A DNA stretch of 64,000 nt, from assembly GCF_003002065.1 (NCBI RefSeq), contig NZ_PVZG01000010.1:248001-312000 (forward strand). Reading direction: 5' to 3'. Of the stretch, positions 33,392 through 41,851 are shown in pieces. This stretch comes from Pseudosporangium ferrugineum (GTDB lineage Bacteria > Actinomycetota > Actinomycetes > Mycobacteriales > Micromonosporaceae). The position numbers were made by a program, and so were the translations under genes. Every line of letters begins with the position of its first letter. Position 1 is the first letter of the stretch. The notes beneath the pieces were generated by a model. It ran no database searches. It worked only from the letters and a program-made list of their open reading frames with translations, and was not told where the DNA came from.

Positions 33392-34891
33392 TCAGCCGGG
33401 CTGACGATATCCCGCGGGCCGCCCCGGGCGCTTGCCCACGCCGCCGGGCGCTGGCTCGACGCCGGGGCAGGACGTGCCGGCCGCGGGTGGGCGTACGGTC
33501 AGCAGGTATTGATCCACCGCCGCGGTCACGCAGGCGCTGCGCCCGTAGACGGCGTGCCCCCACCCGTCGTAGGTGACGAGCGTCGCCGCCGGCCCGAGCT
33601 GGGCCGCCACGGTGCGGGCCCACGCGTACGGGGTGGCCGGGTCGTGGCGCGCGTTGATCAGCAGCACCGGGCCGGTCCGGGCCGGCGCCGGCACCCGCTG
33701 CGGGTTGTCCGGCGGCAGCGGCCAGCCCAGGCACCCGGTGACCGAGGCCAGCGCCAGCGGCGACACGGGCATGTCCGGGTTGTCGCGGGCCAGCGCCGCG
33801 AGACGGTCGCGCAGGTCCGGCCAGCCCGCCACCGGCATCGACCAGTCGTCGCAGAAGACCGCCGGGAAGCTGTGCTCGACCTCGGTGAGGTCGCGGCGGA
33901 CGCGGCGGGCCGCCGGGGCGGACGCCTCCTTCAGATAGATGGCGAGCGAGTGCCACTGCGGGCCGTAGAACGAACCGAAGGCGACCCCGAGCAGGTCGTG
34001 CGGGCTCATCCGGCGGGCCGGGTCGTACGGGTCGCGCAACGTCCCGCGCCGCGCCCGGTCGAGCAACCCCGCCCAGATCCGGCGGACGTCCCGGCCGTGC
34101 AGCGCGCACGCGGTGCGGCGGGCGCACCAGCGCACGAACTCGTCGAAGGAGTCCTGCGCCGCCCGGGTCTCGGCCTCCAGGAACGCTCCGGTGTCGCCGC
34201 TGTGGTCCATCACGCTGTCGAGGACCAGGGCGCGGACCCGGTGCGGGTACCGCTCGGCGTACTGCGCGCCCAGGAGGGTGCCGTACGAGACGCCGTAGAA
34301 GCTGATGCGCTCCTCGCCGAGCGCCGCGCGGACGGCGTCCATGTCCCGTGCCACGGTGAGCGTGTCGGCGTGGCCGAAGACGGCTCCGGAACGCCTGGCG
34401 CAGTCGGCGGCGAGCCTGCGGTTGTAGGCGATCGTGGCGGCGTACGCGCCGGCGCTGTCCACCGGCACGGACGGCCCGGCGGCGAGCAGCGACGCCGAGC
34501 ACCGCACGGGGTTGCTGCGGGACACGCCGCGCGGGTCGAAGCCGACGATGTCGAAGCGGCTGCGCAGCCGCGCGCTGAGGAACCAGGGGCTGTCGAGCGC
34601 GAAGTCCACCCCGGAGCCGCCGGGACCGCCGGGGTTGACCAGCAGGGCGCCGATCCGGTGCCGCGGGTCGGTGGCCGGGCGACGGGCGACGGCGATGCTC
34701 AGCGAGGGCCCGTACGGGTCCGCGCGGTCGGCCGGCACCCGCACGGTGGTGCACTGCGCGGTCCGGTCCTCGGCGCAGGGCTTCCAGCCGGGTCCGCGGT
34801 CACGGGCGGCGTGGGCGGGACCGGCCACCGTCCCCGCCGCCGTGAGGACGGCCAGGACCACGGCCAGGATCGGCCGGTTGGTTGCTCGCAC
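33392..34891 (-). CDS. Secreted TAP-type alpha/beta hydrolase peptidase
   Basis: A 499-residue tripeptidyl aminopeptidase-family serine hydrolase (S33). The signal peptide spans about residues 1-30 (ILAVVLAVLTAAGTVAGPAHA). VNPGGPGGSG gives the oxyanion loop, Ser lies in YGVSYGTLLGAQYA, Asp in NARHDPATPYAWA and His in GWGHAVYGRSACV. The C-terminal region is the TAP-like domain. It would release short peptides from the N-terminus of extracellular proteins. GTG 34891 is preferred over upstream ATG codons because GGAG precedes it by ten bases and the upstream codons fall inside the terminator of the next gene. It is one of several secreted peptidases here. Confidence 0.9.
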   Translation of the reverse strand: MRATNRPILAVVLAVLTAAGTVAGPAHAARDRGPGWKPCAEDRTAQCTTVRVPADRADPYGPSLSIAVARRPATDPRHRIGALLVNPGGPGGSGVDFALDSPWFLSARLRSRFDIVGFDPRGVSRSNPVRCSASLLAAGPSVPVDSAGAYAATIAYNRRLAADCARRSGAVFGHADTLTVARDMDAVRAALGEERISFYGVSYGTLLGAQYAERYPHRVRALVLDSVMDHSGDTGAFLEAETRAAQDSFDEFVRWCARRTACALHGRDVRRIWAGLLDRARRGTLRDPYDPARRMSPHDLLGVAFGSFYGPQWHSLAIYLKEASAPAARRVRRDLTEVEHSFPAVFCDDWSMPVAGWPDLRDRLAALARDNPDMPVSPLALASVTGCLGWPLPPDNPQRVPAPARTGPVLLINARHDPATPYAWARTVAAQLGPAATLVTYDGWGHAVYGRSACVTAAVDQYLLTVRPPAAGTSCPGVEPAPGGVGKRPGRPAGYRQPG

Positions 34892-34920
34892 CGCGTCGTC
34901 ACTCCGCCCTGCACAGCAGA

Positions 34921-34958
34921 GCGCCGCGCGCCTCATGTCTAGACGAAGCGCGCGGCGC
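34921..34958 (-). terminator. Stem-loop terminator after the M14 peptidase gene
   Basis: GCGCCGCGCGC (34921-34931) pairs perfectly with GCGCGCGGCGC (34948-34958) around a 16-base loop, 35 bases beyond the M14 stop in the minus direction. Confidence 0.65.
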
Positions 34959-34993
34959 AATCCACCGAAATGGGGACTTAAGCCCCGAAAGGA

Positions 34994-37900
34994 CTAAACT
35001 CCGAGGTGCTTCAGGGCCCGCTTCATGAACGCGTCCCGTTCCGCGGCGGTCAGCGTCTCCAGGCCGAAGCCGGCGTAGACGCTGTCCTTGGTGGTGACCG
35101 CCGCACCCGCGTCGAACGCGAGCTGGCTACGCGTCCAGTCGGAGGTGTTGGGCCCGGAACCGGGCGGCGGGCCGGCGACCGTCCAGCCGCCGAGGTCGCT
35201 CTCGAACGAGGTCTGCTGTCCGGCCGTGCCGCCGGTCTCCACCCGGACGTCGTCCAGGAAGACCCCGAGGCCCTGCGTGCCCCAGTCGGACACGTAGCTG
35301 ATCGAGACCTCGACCTGCTTGCCCGCGTACGCGGACAGATCGGCGTCGAACTCCTTCCAGCCGCCGCTGTTGCCGGTGGCCGCGTTCCACGTGCCGGTGG
35401 TGCCCGTCGGCGAGCAGTCCGCGCCCTGGTAGTGCGCGAGGAACGGGTGCAGGTCGACGATCCCCGACGCGCAGCTGTCGCCGGTGACGGTCGTGGTGAG
35501 CCCGTTGGCGTCCGGCAGGGTCGTCCAGTCGTCGGTGCCCACCGGGTGCGCCTCGACGGTGAAGAAGTCCCACTCGTTCTCCGTGTCGAACGAGGTGCGG
35601 AACTTCAGCCGCGCGGCCTGCGCGCCGGTCAGATCGATCGTCTTGGTGAGCCGCTTGTACGACGCGTCCGACTGCCCGCTCCACAGATACCAGGCACCGT
35701 CGTACGGGTCGTACGGCGCGGCGCCCGGCAGCTTCCAGTCGAGCGGTGCCGCCGAGTCCGCGAACTGCGGGAACTGCTTCGGCGGCAGGAAGCTCGAGGT
35801 GGCCAGCAGGGACGCGGTGTGGCCAGCGCCCGGCGTGGCCGTGTAGCCCTTGAACGCGCCCGCCTCGCCGATCAGCGGCAGCGGCTTGCCGTCGGCTCCG
35901 GTGCCGCCCTCGTCGACGTACGAGTACGCCCCCAGCCAGTACTGCTGGAAGTCGTTGAACAGTTGCAGACACGCCGGGTTCTGCGGGTCGGTGCACTCCC
36001 CCGGCCCCTCCGGCAGGTAGCTGAACGCGCCGTTGGCGCCCTGCGCGTACCCCGCGTTCTTGCCGCTGAGCAGCAGCTTGCCACCCTCGTTGAGGTAGTC
36101 GCGGACGGCGAGCTCGGTCTCCAGGGCGTTGCGGGCCACGGTGCCGGACGGCTGCCCGGACGCGCGCGGGATGATGTCGTCGCCCGTCTCCCACACCACC
36201 GCGCGGTAGTGCGACAGCACCCCGAGCGGGTGCGGCGCGACCCGGCCGCGGGTGTCCAGGTCGTAGACGTCCGCCGTACGGCCCGCCTTGCGCAGCGACG
36301 CCACGTGCTCGTCGGCGTACCGGGCGCTGGTCGCGCCGTCGGTGGCCGCGGGCGAGACGCCGGTGACGTCCTCCGCCGCGATGACCAGCACGTCACCGCC
36401 GATCTTGTCGGCCACGGTGTAGGTGAAGTTCGCCGAGGTGATCGAGGCCTTGCCCTTGCGGGCGGTGAACCAGACCTTGACCTTGTCGCCGGGCCGGGCC
36501 CGGGGCACGGTGCCCCGCCGCTCGGCGAAGTAGCGGTCGAGGACGTCGCCGTAGCGCTCGCCGCCGCGCCACTCGGACGTCGGGGCCGTCCGCGCGCGCC
36601 CGCCGTTGATCGAGTAGTGCAGGGTGACGGCGTGCAGGCTGCGCCGGGCCGTCACGGCGACCTGCTGGCGGGAGCCGTACGAGACCCCGAAGCTGTCCAC
36701 CGCCAGGTCGGTCGTGCTGCGGCCGACCGACGACACCGGGTTCGCCGGGTCCTTCGCGGACTGCGCGACCGAGAGCGCGAACGGCAGGTTCTTGACGAAC
36801 TCGTCCTGGACCAGCTTCTCGTCGTCCGGGAAGTTGAAGCCGCTCTCGCAGTCGGCCGGGTCCCACTGGTCGTCGGGGTCCAGCCCGGAGATGGTCGCGC
36901 AGGTGCTCATCTCCGGCGTGAAGCCGATCGCCCCGGTGCGCACCTGGGCGTGGTAGTCGGTGTCGCCGTTGGTGGTGTAGAGCTCGGCCGAGATGTCCGG
37001 GTCGTAGCCGGGCACCGCCGGGTGGGCGTCGTCGCCGACCAGGGCCACCGCGATCTGGTCGTCCGGGCTCGGCGTGCTCACCTGCCAGCCGATGCCGTAG
37101 AGCAGCAGCTCGGCGGCCGAGTGGTAGTTGATCAGGAACTCGAAGCCGACCCGCTTGGTGAAGGCGTCGATGGCCTTGGTCTCGGGTTCGGAGTTCGGCC
37201 CGGTGCCGCGGTAGGTCTCGCTGGCCGGGTCGGGCGACGATCCCTCGTTGTCGTAGCCCCACTTCTCCGCGAAGTTGCGGTTGAGGTCGACGCCGTCGCC
37301 CGCGGTGATCTGCCCGTCGCCGTTGTTGTCGCGCAGGTTCTTGCGCCAGAGGCGGTTGCCCTCGGTGAACGTGAAGTCGTAGCCGTCCGGGTTGGCGACC
37401 GGCAGGAACCACAGCTCGGTGCTGTTCAGCAGCTTGGTGATGGTCGCGTCGGTGCCGTAGCTGTCGAGCACGTGGTGCAGCAGCCGGCGGTTCATCTCCG
37501 GCGTGATCCACTCACGGGCGTGCTGGCCGCCCATGTAGAGCACCGCCGGGCGGCGCCCGTCCGGCACCAGGCGCGCGTCGCGGGTCACCTTCACGGCCTG
37601 GATCGGTACGCCCTTGAGCGACGTGCCGATCGTCACGAGCTTGGCGAGCCGCGGGTGGCTCGCGGCCGTGGCGGCCAGTTCCTCGCGGAGGCCGCCCTTC
37701 GGCGCGTACTGCCGGAAGACCGTGGGCGCCGCGGCGGCCTCGGCCCGCATCCGGGCGGTGCTGCGCTTCGGCGACAGCGGTACGCCGGCCGCGATGAGCC
37801 GGTCCGCCTGGCGCCGGCCGAGAATGGTCTCGACGGCGATCTTGCCGTTCGCGGCCGCGGTGGCCGCACTCTCGTCGTGGTCGAGTCCGACGGCGCGCAG

Positions 37901-38053
37901 GCGTTGGAGCTGCGCGGCGTCAAGGGTGCCGACGTACACCGCGAGGGTGTCGTCGGAGGGAGCCGCGGCGGCCGGCGCGATCCCCGGCAGCACCGCGGCG
38001 GTCGCGGTCGCAAGGGAGAGCACGCAGGCGGTCGCCCAGCGGGCTGGTTTCAT
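34994..38053 (-). CDS. Secreted M14 zinc carboxypeptidase, multidomain
   Basis: A 1019-residue exported metallopeptidase. The signal peptide ends near residue 31. The M14 domain (about 115-450) has the zinc ligands His178 and Glu181 in GGQHAREW and His311 in LINYHSAAE, the substrate-binding GVDLNRNF, and the probable catalytic Glu in GFTPEMST. An insert DNNGDGQITAGDG looks like a calcium-binding loop. The remaining half contains a beta-sandwich, a glutamine-amidotransferase-like segment (DYLNEGGKLLLSGKNAGY) and an immune-inhibitor-A-like C-terminal domain. It releases C-terminal residues from extracellular peptides. ATG 38053 has GGAGG eight bases upstream. Confidence 0.92.
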   Translation of the reverse strand: MKPARWATACVLSLATATAAVLPGIAPAAAAPSDDTLAVYVGTLDAAQLQRLRAVGLDHDESAATAAANGKIAVETILGRRQADRLIAAGVPLSPKRSTARMRAEAAAAPTVFRQYAPKGGLREELAATAASHPRLAKLVTIGTSLKGVPIQAVKVTRDARLVPDGRRPAVLYMGGQHAREWITPEMNRRLLHHVLDSYGTDATITKLLNSTELWFLPVANPDGYDFTFTEGNRLWRKNLRDNNGDGQITAGDGVDLNRNFAEKWGYDNEGSSPDPASETYRGTGPNSEPETKAIDAFTKRVGFEFLINYHSAAELLLYGIGWQVSTPSPDDQIAVALVGDDAHPAVPGYDPDISAELYTTNGDTDYHAQVRTGAIGFTPEMSTCATISGLDPDDQWDPADCESGFNFPDDEKLVQDEFVKNLPFALSVAQSAKDPANPVSSVGRSTTDLAVDSFGVSYGSRQQVAVTARRSLHAVTLHYSINGGRARTAPTSEWRGGERYGDVLDRYFAERRGTVPRARPGDKVKVWFTARKGKASITSANFTYTVADKIGGDVLVIAAEDVTGVSPAATDGATSARYADEHVASLRKAGRTADVYDLDTRGRVAPHPLGVLSHYRAVVWETGDDIIPRASGQPSGTVARNALETELAVRDYLNEGGKLLLSGKNAGYAQGANGAFSYLPEGPGECTDPQNPACLQLFNDFQQYWLGAYSYVDEGGTGADGKPLPLIGEAGAFKGYTATPGAGHTASLLATSSFLPPKQFPQFADSAAPLDWKLPGAAPYDPYDGAWYLWSGQSDASYKRLTKTIDLTGAQAARLKFRTSFDTENEWDFFTVEAHPVGTDDWTTLPDANGLTTTVTGDSCASGIVDLHPFLAHYQGADCSPTGTTGTWNAATGNSGGWKEFDADLSAYAGKQVEVSISYVSDWGTQGLGVFLDDVRVETGGTAGQQTSFESDLGGWTVAGPPPGSGPNTSDWTRSQLAFDAGAAVTTKDSVYAGFGLETLTAAERDAFMKRALKHLGV

Positions 38054-38175
38054 GATCAGGGCCTCCATGGCTGGGAAGGTCGTGAGTGGACCCTCGCCGC
38101 ACCCCGGGAGGCTGTCAAGCATACGGTCGGGTGAATCTTCAGTTTTCTCACAGGATGCCGTAGCACGGTAGAGGG

Positions 38176-39300
38176 ATGACCTTCGCCGCCCGCTGGGGAA
38201 TCGCCGTCGCCACGGCCAGTGCCGCCCTGCTCACCGCGTGTTCAGGAGGCGAGGATCCGGCCGCCGGCGGGCCGGCCACCGCGGTTCCCCCGGCGTCGTC
38301 GGGCCCTGCCTCTCCGGCCACCCCGCCGCCCTCCGGGGGCACCCCCGACCTGGGCGAGCCGGAGACGGTGGCGACCGGCATCGAGACCCCCTGGGGGCTG
38401 GCCTTCCTGCCCGACGGCAGCGCCCTGGTCGCCGAGCGGGACAGCGCCCGCGTGCTGCGGGTCACCGCCGGTGGCGGCCCGCCCCGCGAGGTCTACCGGG
38501 TTCCGGGCGTCTCCGCGTCCGGCGAGGGCGGCCTGCTCGGGCTGGCGGTCGCGAAGGACCACGCCCGAACCCGGTTCGTGTACGCCTATCACACGGCGGC
38601 CGACGACAACCGGATCGTGCGGTTCAAGCTGGGCAGCGACGCCGCGCCGGAGGTCATCTTCGACGGCATCGACAAAGCCGGTATCCACAACGGCGGCCGG
38701 ATCGCCTTCGGGCCCGACGGCATGCTCTACGCCGGCACGGGCGACGCCGGGGACGGCTCGGCCTCCCAGGACCCGGACGACACCAACGGCAAGATCCTGC
38801 GGTTGACCCCTGAGGGCAGGCCCGCCCCGGGCAACCCGACGGCGGGCTCGCCGGTCTGGAGCCTGGGCCACCGCAACGTGCAGGGGCTGGCCTGGTCGGC
38901 GGACCGGACGATGTACGCCGTCGAGTTCGGCCAGAACCGCTTCGACGAGGTCAACAAGATCGAGGCCGGGCGCAACTACGGATGGCCCGAGGTCGAGGGC
39001 AAGGCCGGCGACGACCGCTACGCCGACCCGCTGATCACCTGGCCGACCGACCAGGCGTCGCCGTCGGGCGCGGCGATCGCCGGCAGCACGCTGTACGCGG
39101 CGGCGCTGCGCGGGGAGCGGCTCTGGACCGTACCGCTGGGCGGCGGCAAGCCGAAGGCCGAGCTGTCCGGGCGCTACGGCCGGCTGCGGACCGTGGCGGT
39201 CGCCCCGGACGGCGCGCTCTGGCTCACCACCTCGAACACCGACGGCCGGGGGGACGTCCGCGACGGCGACGACCGGATCCTGCGGTTCCCCGCCCGGTGA
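38176..39300 (+). CDS. PQQ-dependent sugar dehydrogenase-like lipoprotein (GSDH family)
   Basis: A 374-residue lipoprotein with lipobox LLTAC at residues 18-22 and a Pro/Ser/Ala linker, followed by a six-bladed propeller of the glucose/sorbosone dehydrogenase family: ETPWGLAFLPDGSALVAERD, GEGGLLGLAV, HNGGRIAFGPDGMLYAGTGD, GHRNVQGLAW and AGRNYGWPEVEG. Family enzymes oxidise aldoses with pyrroloquinoline quinone and calcium on the outer membrane face. Whether this strain makes PQQ is not shown here. The start is divergent from the M14 gene with 122 bases between. Its stop codon lies within a stem-loop shared with the convergent small gene. Confidence 0.9.
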   Translation: MTFAARWGIAVATASAALLTACSGGEDPAAGGPATAVPPASSGPASPATPPPSGGTPDLGEPETVATGIETPWGLAFLPDGSALVAERDSARVLRVTAGGGPPREVYRVPGVSASGEGGLLGLAVAKDHARTRFVYAYHTAADDNRIVRFKLGSDAAPEVIFDGIDKAGIHNGGRIAFGPDGMLYAGTGDAGDGSASQDPDDTNGKILRLTPEGRPAPGNPTAGSPVWSLGHRNVQGLAWSADRTMYAVEFGQNRFDEVNKIEAGRNYGWPEVEGKAGDDRYADPLITWPTDQASPSGAAIAGSTLYAAALRGERLWTVPLGGGKPKAELSGRYGRLRTVAVAPDGALWLTTSNTDGRGDVRDGDDRILRFPAR

Positions 39301-39322
39301 GGGGTGCGGACGGGGAACCGCA
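39281..39322. terminator. Bidirectional stem-loop over the GSDH stop
   Basis: TGCGGTTCCCCG (39281-39292) pairs perfectly with CGGGGAACCGCA (39311-39322), 18-base loop, between two convergent genes. Confidence 0.6.
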
Positions 39323-39327
39323 GGAGG

Positions 39328-39579
39328 TCAGCGGTTGTTCGGGGGCAGCAGCGGCAGGCTGCTGATGACCTGGGCGTACTGGGCGATCTGCCGGCCGTTC
39401 GGCACCACGCCGACGCTGCGGAGCTGATCGTTGATGGCCTGCACGACGGCATCCTCGGACTGGCCGCGATGCGTCTGCATGACCTTGTTGACCACATAGT
39501 CAACGCGAAGCTGCATCTGCCAGCCGGCGGGGCGCGACGACGCCCCGCCGGCGAGGCTCACTGAGGCGAGGGGTTCCAT
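39328..39579 (-). CDS. Small protein of unknown function
   Basis: An 83-residue protein, MEPLASVSLAGG at the start and ISSLPLLPPNNR at the end. The middle (VDYVVNKVMQTHRGQSEDAVVQAINDQLRSVG, in part) is helical and charged. It has no membrane helix, signal or known motif that I recognise. ATG 39579 is the last sensible start and gives a compact globular protein; a longer version would begin in apparent leader DNA. It lies downstream of the symporter pair in the same direction, 114 bases away, and may be cotranscribed. Confidence 0.6.
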   Translation of the reverse strand: MEPLASVSLAGGASSRPAGWQMQLRVDYVVNKVMQTHRGQSEDAVVQAINDQLRSVGVVPNGRQIAQYAQVISSLPLLPPNNR

Positions 39580-39693
39580 GCCCCTGAGTATCGGAAGCAG
39601 GGCGCCCTCACCGTAACCATCGGGGGGGCAGTGCAACCACCCTGCACCCGAGCGACACCCGATTGTTCCTCAGACCGCATCCGACGGTCACTC

Positions 39694-40020
39694 TCAGTGT
39701 TCGGCGGGCCGATCGCCGGCCGATCGCAGCTCCTCGGCGGAGGGCACCCGCGTGGGCCGCCACCACTGCCAGAGCAGGAACAACCCGCCGAGCACGAGCA
39801 TGGACAACCCCATCCAGAGATTGATCCGTACGCCCTGAGCCTTCTCCAGGTCGGTGCCCGAGTCGAAGAGCCCGAGCAGCGTGACGATGACGCCGTACAC
39901 CACGAACAGGCCACCGATCACCCGGCGCACGTCGAACAGGCGCGCCGCCGCCGACCGCTTCTCCAGGTCCTCGCCCTGCTCGACGAACTCGTCGTCCGGA
40001 CGGTGCAGTTCCTCAGCCAT
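39694..40020 (-). CDS. Small two-helix membrane protein next to a symporter
   Basis: A 108-residue protein with two membrane helices (about residues 33-52, VIGGLFVVYGVIVTLLGLF, and 67-87, INLWMGLSMLVLGGLFLLW) and charged ends. It follows the sodium:solute symporter gene by 27 bases in the same direction. Several SSS-family symporters are accompanied by a small two-helix partner (DUF485-like next to ActP, for example), and this could be the analogous subunit here, though the sequence does not show that family's motif. Confidence 0.75.
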   Translation of the reverse strand: MAEELHRPDDEFVEQGEDLEKRSAAARLFDVRRVIGGLFVVYGVIVTLLGLFDSGTDLEKAQGVRINLWMGLSMLVLGGLFLLWQWWRPTRVPSAEELRSAGDRPAEH

Positions 40021-40047
40021 GAGAACACCTCTGTCGCTGTCGGCCGG

Positions 40048-41724
40048 TCACCAGACCGGGATGTAGAGCAGGAAGGCCAGGACGACCGCGATGGCACCCA
40101 GCAGGGCCGGGTTGCGCCACCAGACCCGGTCGGCGGCCAGCACCGCCTCGCCGGAGGTGGCGCCGCCGGCCAGGCCGTACACCAGGCCGCGCAGGTCGCT
40201 CTCGGGCTTGGGCCGGGTGAACAGGGTGACCACCACGGCGACCACCACGGCCGTGCCGAAGGCCAGCCCCGCGCCCCAGAAGCTCTCCTCCAGGTCGGAG
40301 TTGAACTTGGCGACGTCGGCGAGGTAGAGCAGGTACAGGGTGAGCGACGACAGGGTGCCCAGCAGCAGGGACCAGAAGCCGGCCCAGGCGGACATCCGCT
40401 TCCAGAACATGCCGACGATGAACGTCGCGAACAGCGGGGCGTTGATCAGGGAGAACAGCGCCTGGATGTAGTTCATGATGTTGTCGTAGCCGGCCGCGAT
40501 GAAGGCCGTGCCGATGCTGATGACGATGCCGGCGATCGTCGCGATCCGGCCCACCCGCAGGTAGTAGTCGTCCGGGCGGTCCTTGCGCACGTACGACTGC
40601 CACAGGTCGTACGTGAAGACGGTGTTGAAGCCGCTGACGTTCGCCGCCATGCCGGCCATGAACGAGGCGACCAGCCCGGTCACCGCGACGCCGAGCACGC
40701 CGTTGGGCAGCAGGTCGCGCATCAGCAGCGGGATCGAGTTGTTGTACGTCAGGTCCCCGGTCTTGGCGCCCAGCCCCTTCACCGTCACGATGGCGATGAG
40801 GCCGGGGATCACCGTGATGATCGGGATGATCAGCTTCGGGAACGCGCCGATGATCGGCGTACGCCGGGCCGCGCTCATGTCCTTGGCCGAGAGCGCCCGC
40901 TGGACCTCGGCGAAGTTCGTGGTCCAGTAGCCGAACGACAGCACGAAGCCGAGGCCGAAGACGATGCCGATCCAGTTGGCGCCGAGCGGGTTGTCCGAGC
41001 CCGCCGTGCCCTGCCACGTGTGCAGCGCGGCGTCGCCGAGCCTGCTGTCCCGCACGGCGTCGAACAGGCCGTCGATGCCGCCGACCTTGACCAGGCCCAC
41101 GATGGTGATCGGGAGCAGCCCCGCGATGATCACGAAGAACTGCAGCACCTCGTTGTAGATCGCCGAGGAGAGCCCGCCGATGGTGATGTACGTCAGCACG
41201 ATCGCGGCGCCGACCACGATCGACGCCCAGAGCGGCCAGCCGAGCAGCGCGTCCAGGATGAGCGCCAGGGCGTACAGGTTGACGCCGGCGATGAGCACCT
41301 GGGCGATCGCGAAGATCGTCGCGTTCAGCAGGTGGGTGGGGCGGTTGAAGCGCAGCCGCAGGAATTCCGGGACGCTGCGGACCTTCGAGCCGTAGTAGAA
41401 GGGCATCATCACGATGCCGAGGAAGACCATCGCCGGCACGGCGCCGATCCAGTAGTAGTGCAGGGTCATCAGGCCGTACTGGGCGCCGTTGGCGGCCATG
41501 CCGATGATCTCGAGGGCGCCCAGGTTCGCGGAGACGAAGGCGAGGCCGGTGACCCAGGCGGGCATCGACCGCCCGGAGAGGAAGAAGTCGGCGCTCGTAC
41601 TGATCGCTCTCCGGGCCGCGAACCCGACGCCCAGGACGGTCGCGAAGTAGATCGCGAGGATGAGGTAGTCGAACACGTCCAGATCGAGCCTGACCCCGGG
41701 CCCTTCCGCCGCGAACAGGTACAT
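40048..41724 (-). CDS. Sodium:solute symporter (SSS/SLC5 family)
   Basis: A 558-residue membrane protein with about fourteen helices. Typical SSS segments are present: DYLILAIYFATVLGVGFAAR at the start, DFFLSGRSMPAWVTGLAFVSANLGALEI (in part), YYWIGAVPAMVFLG and GGLSSAIYNEVLQFF. The family uses the sodium gradient to import sugars, inositol, proline or similar small molecules; the SGLT-like GGLSSAIYTE-type helix favours a sugar or polyol. ATG 41724 is chosen because AGGAGG stands five bases upstream; a GTG at 41730 is in frame but overlaps that site. It is divergent from a peptidase-family gene and adjacent to GH97, so a carbohydrate substrate is plausible. Confidence 0.93.
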   Translation of the reverse strand: MYLFAAEGPGVRLDLDVFDYLILAIYFATVLGVGFAARRAISTSADFFLSGRSMPAWVTGLAFVSANLGALEIIGMAANGAQYGLMTLHYYWIGAVPAMVFLGIVMMPFYYGSKVRSVPEFLRLRFNRPTHLLNATIFAIAQVLIAGVNLYALALILDALLGWPLWASIVVGAAIVLTYITIGGLSSAIYNEVLQFFVIIAGLLPITIVGLVKVGGIDGLFDAVRDSRLGDAALHTWQGTAGSDNPLGANWIGIVFGLGFVLSFGYWTTNFAEVQRALSAKDMSAARRTPIIGAFPKLIIPIITVIPGLIAIVTVKGLGAKTGDLTYNNSIPLLMRDLLPNGVLGVAVTGLVASFMAGMAANVSGFNTVFTYDLWQSYVRKDRPDDYYLRVGRIATIAGIVISIGTAFIAAGYDNIMNYIQALFSLINAPLFATFIVGMFWKRMSAWAGFWSLLLGTLSSLTLYLLYLADVAKFNSDLEESFWGAGLAFGTAVVVAVVVTLFTRPKPESDLRGLVYGLAGGATSGEAVLAADRVWWRNPALLGAIAVVLAFLLYIPVW

Positions 41725-41851
41725 GCGCACCTCCTGTGCAGTCGGACGCGTCGTACCCCTGTCGAAGATCGTTCACACCTGCTCGTGGCTTCACTCCGGG
41801 ACGCTTCTGCGATCGAATGTCATGGATATCGATTCCGCGGAAGGAAGCCCC

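Noticed and set aside
41812..41833. ATCGA/TCGAT dyad between symporter and peptidase genes as a LacI-type operator
   Set aside because: The arms are only five bases long and such matches are expected by chance; no regulator gene is adjacent.
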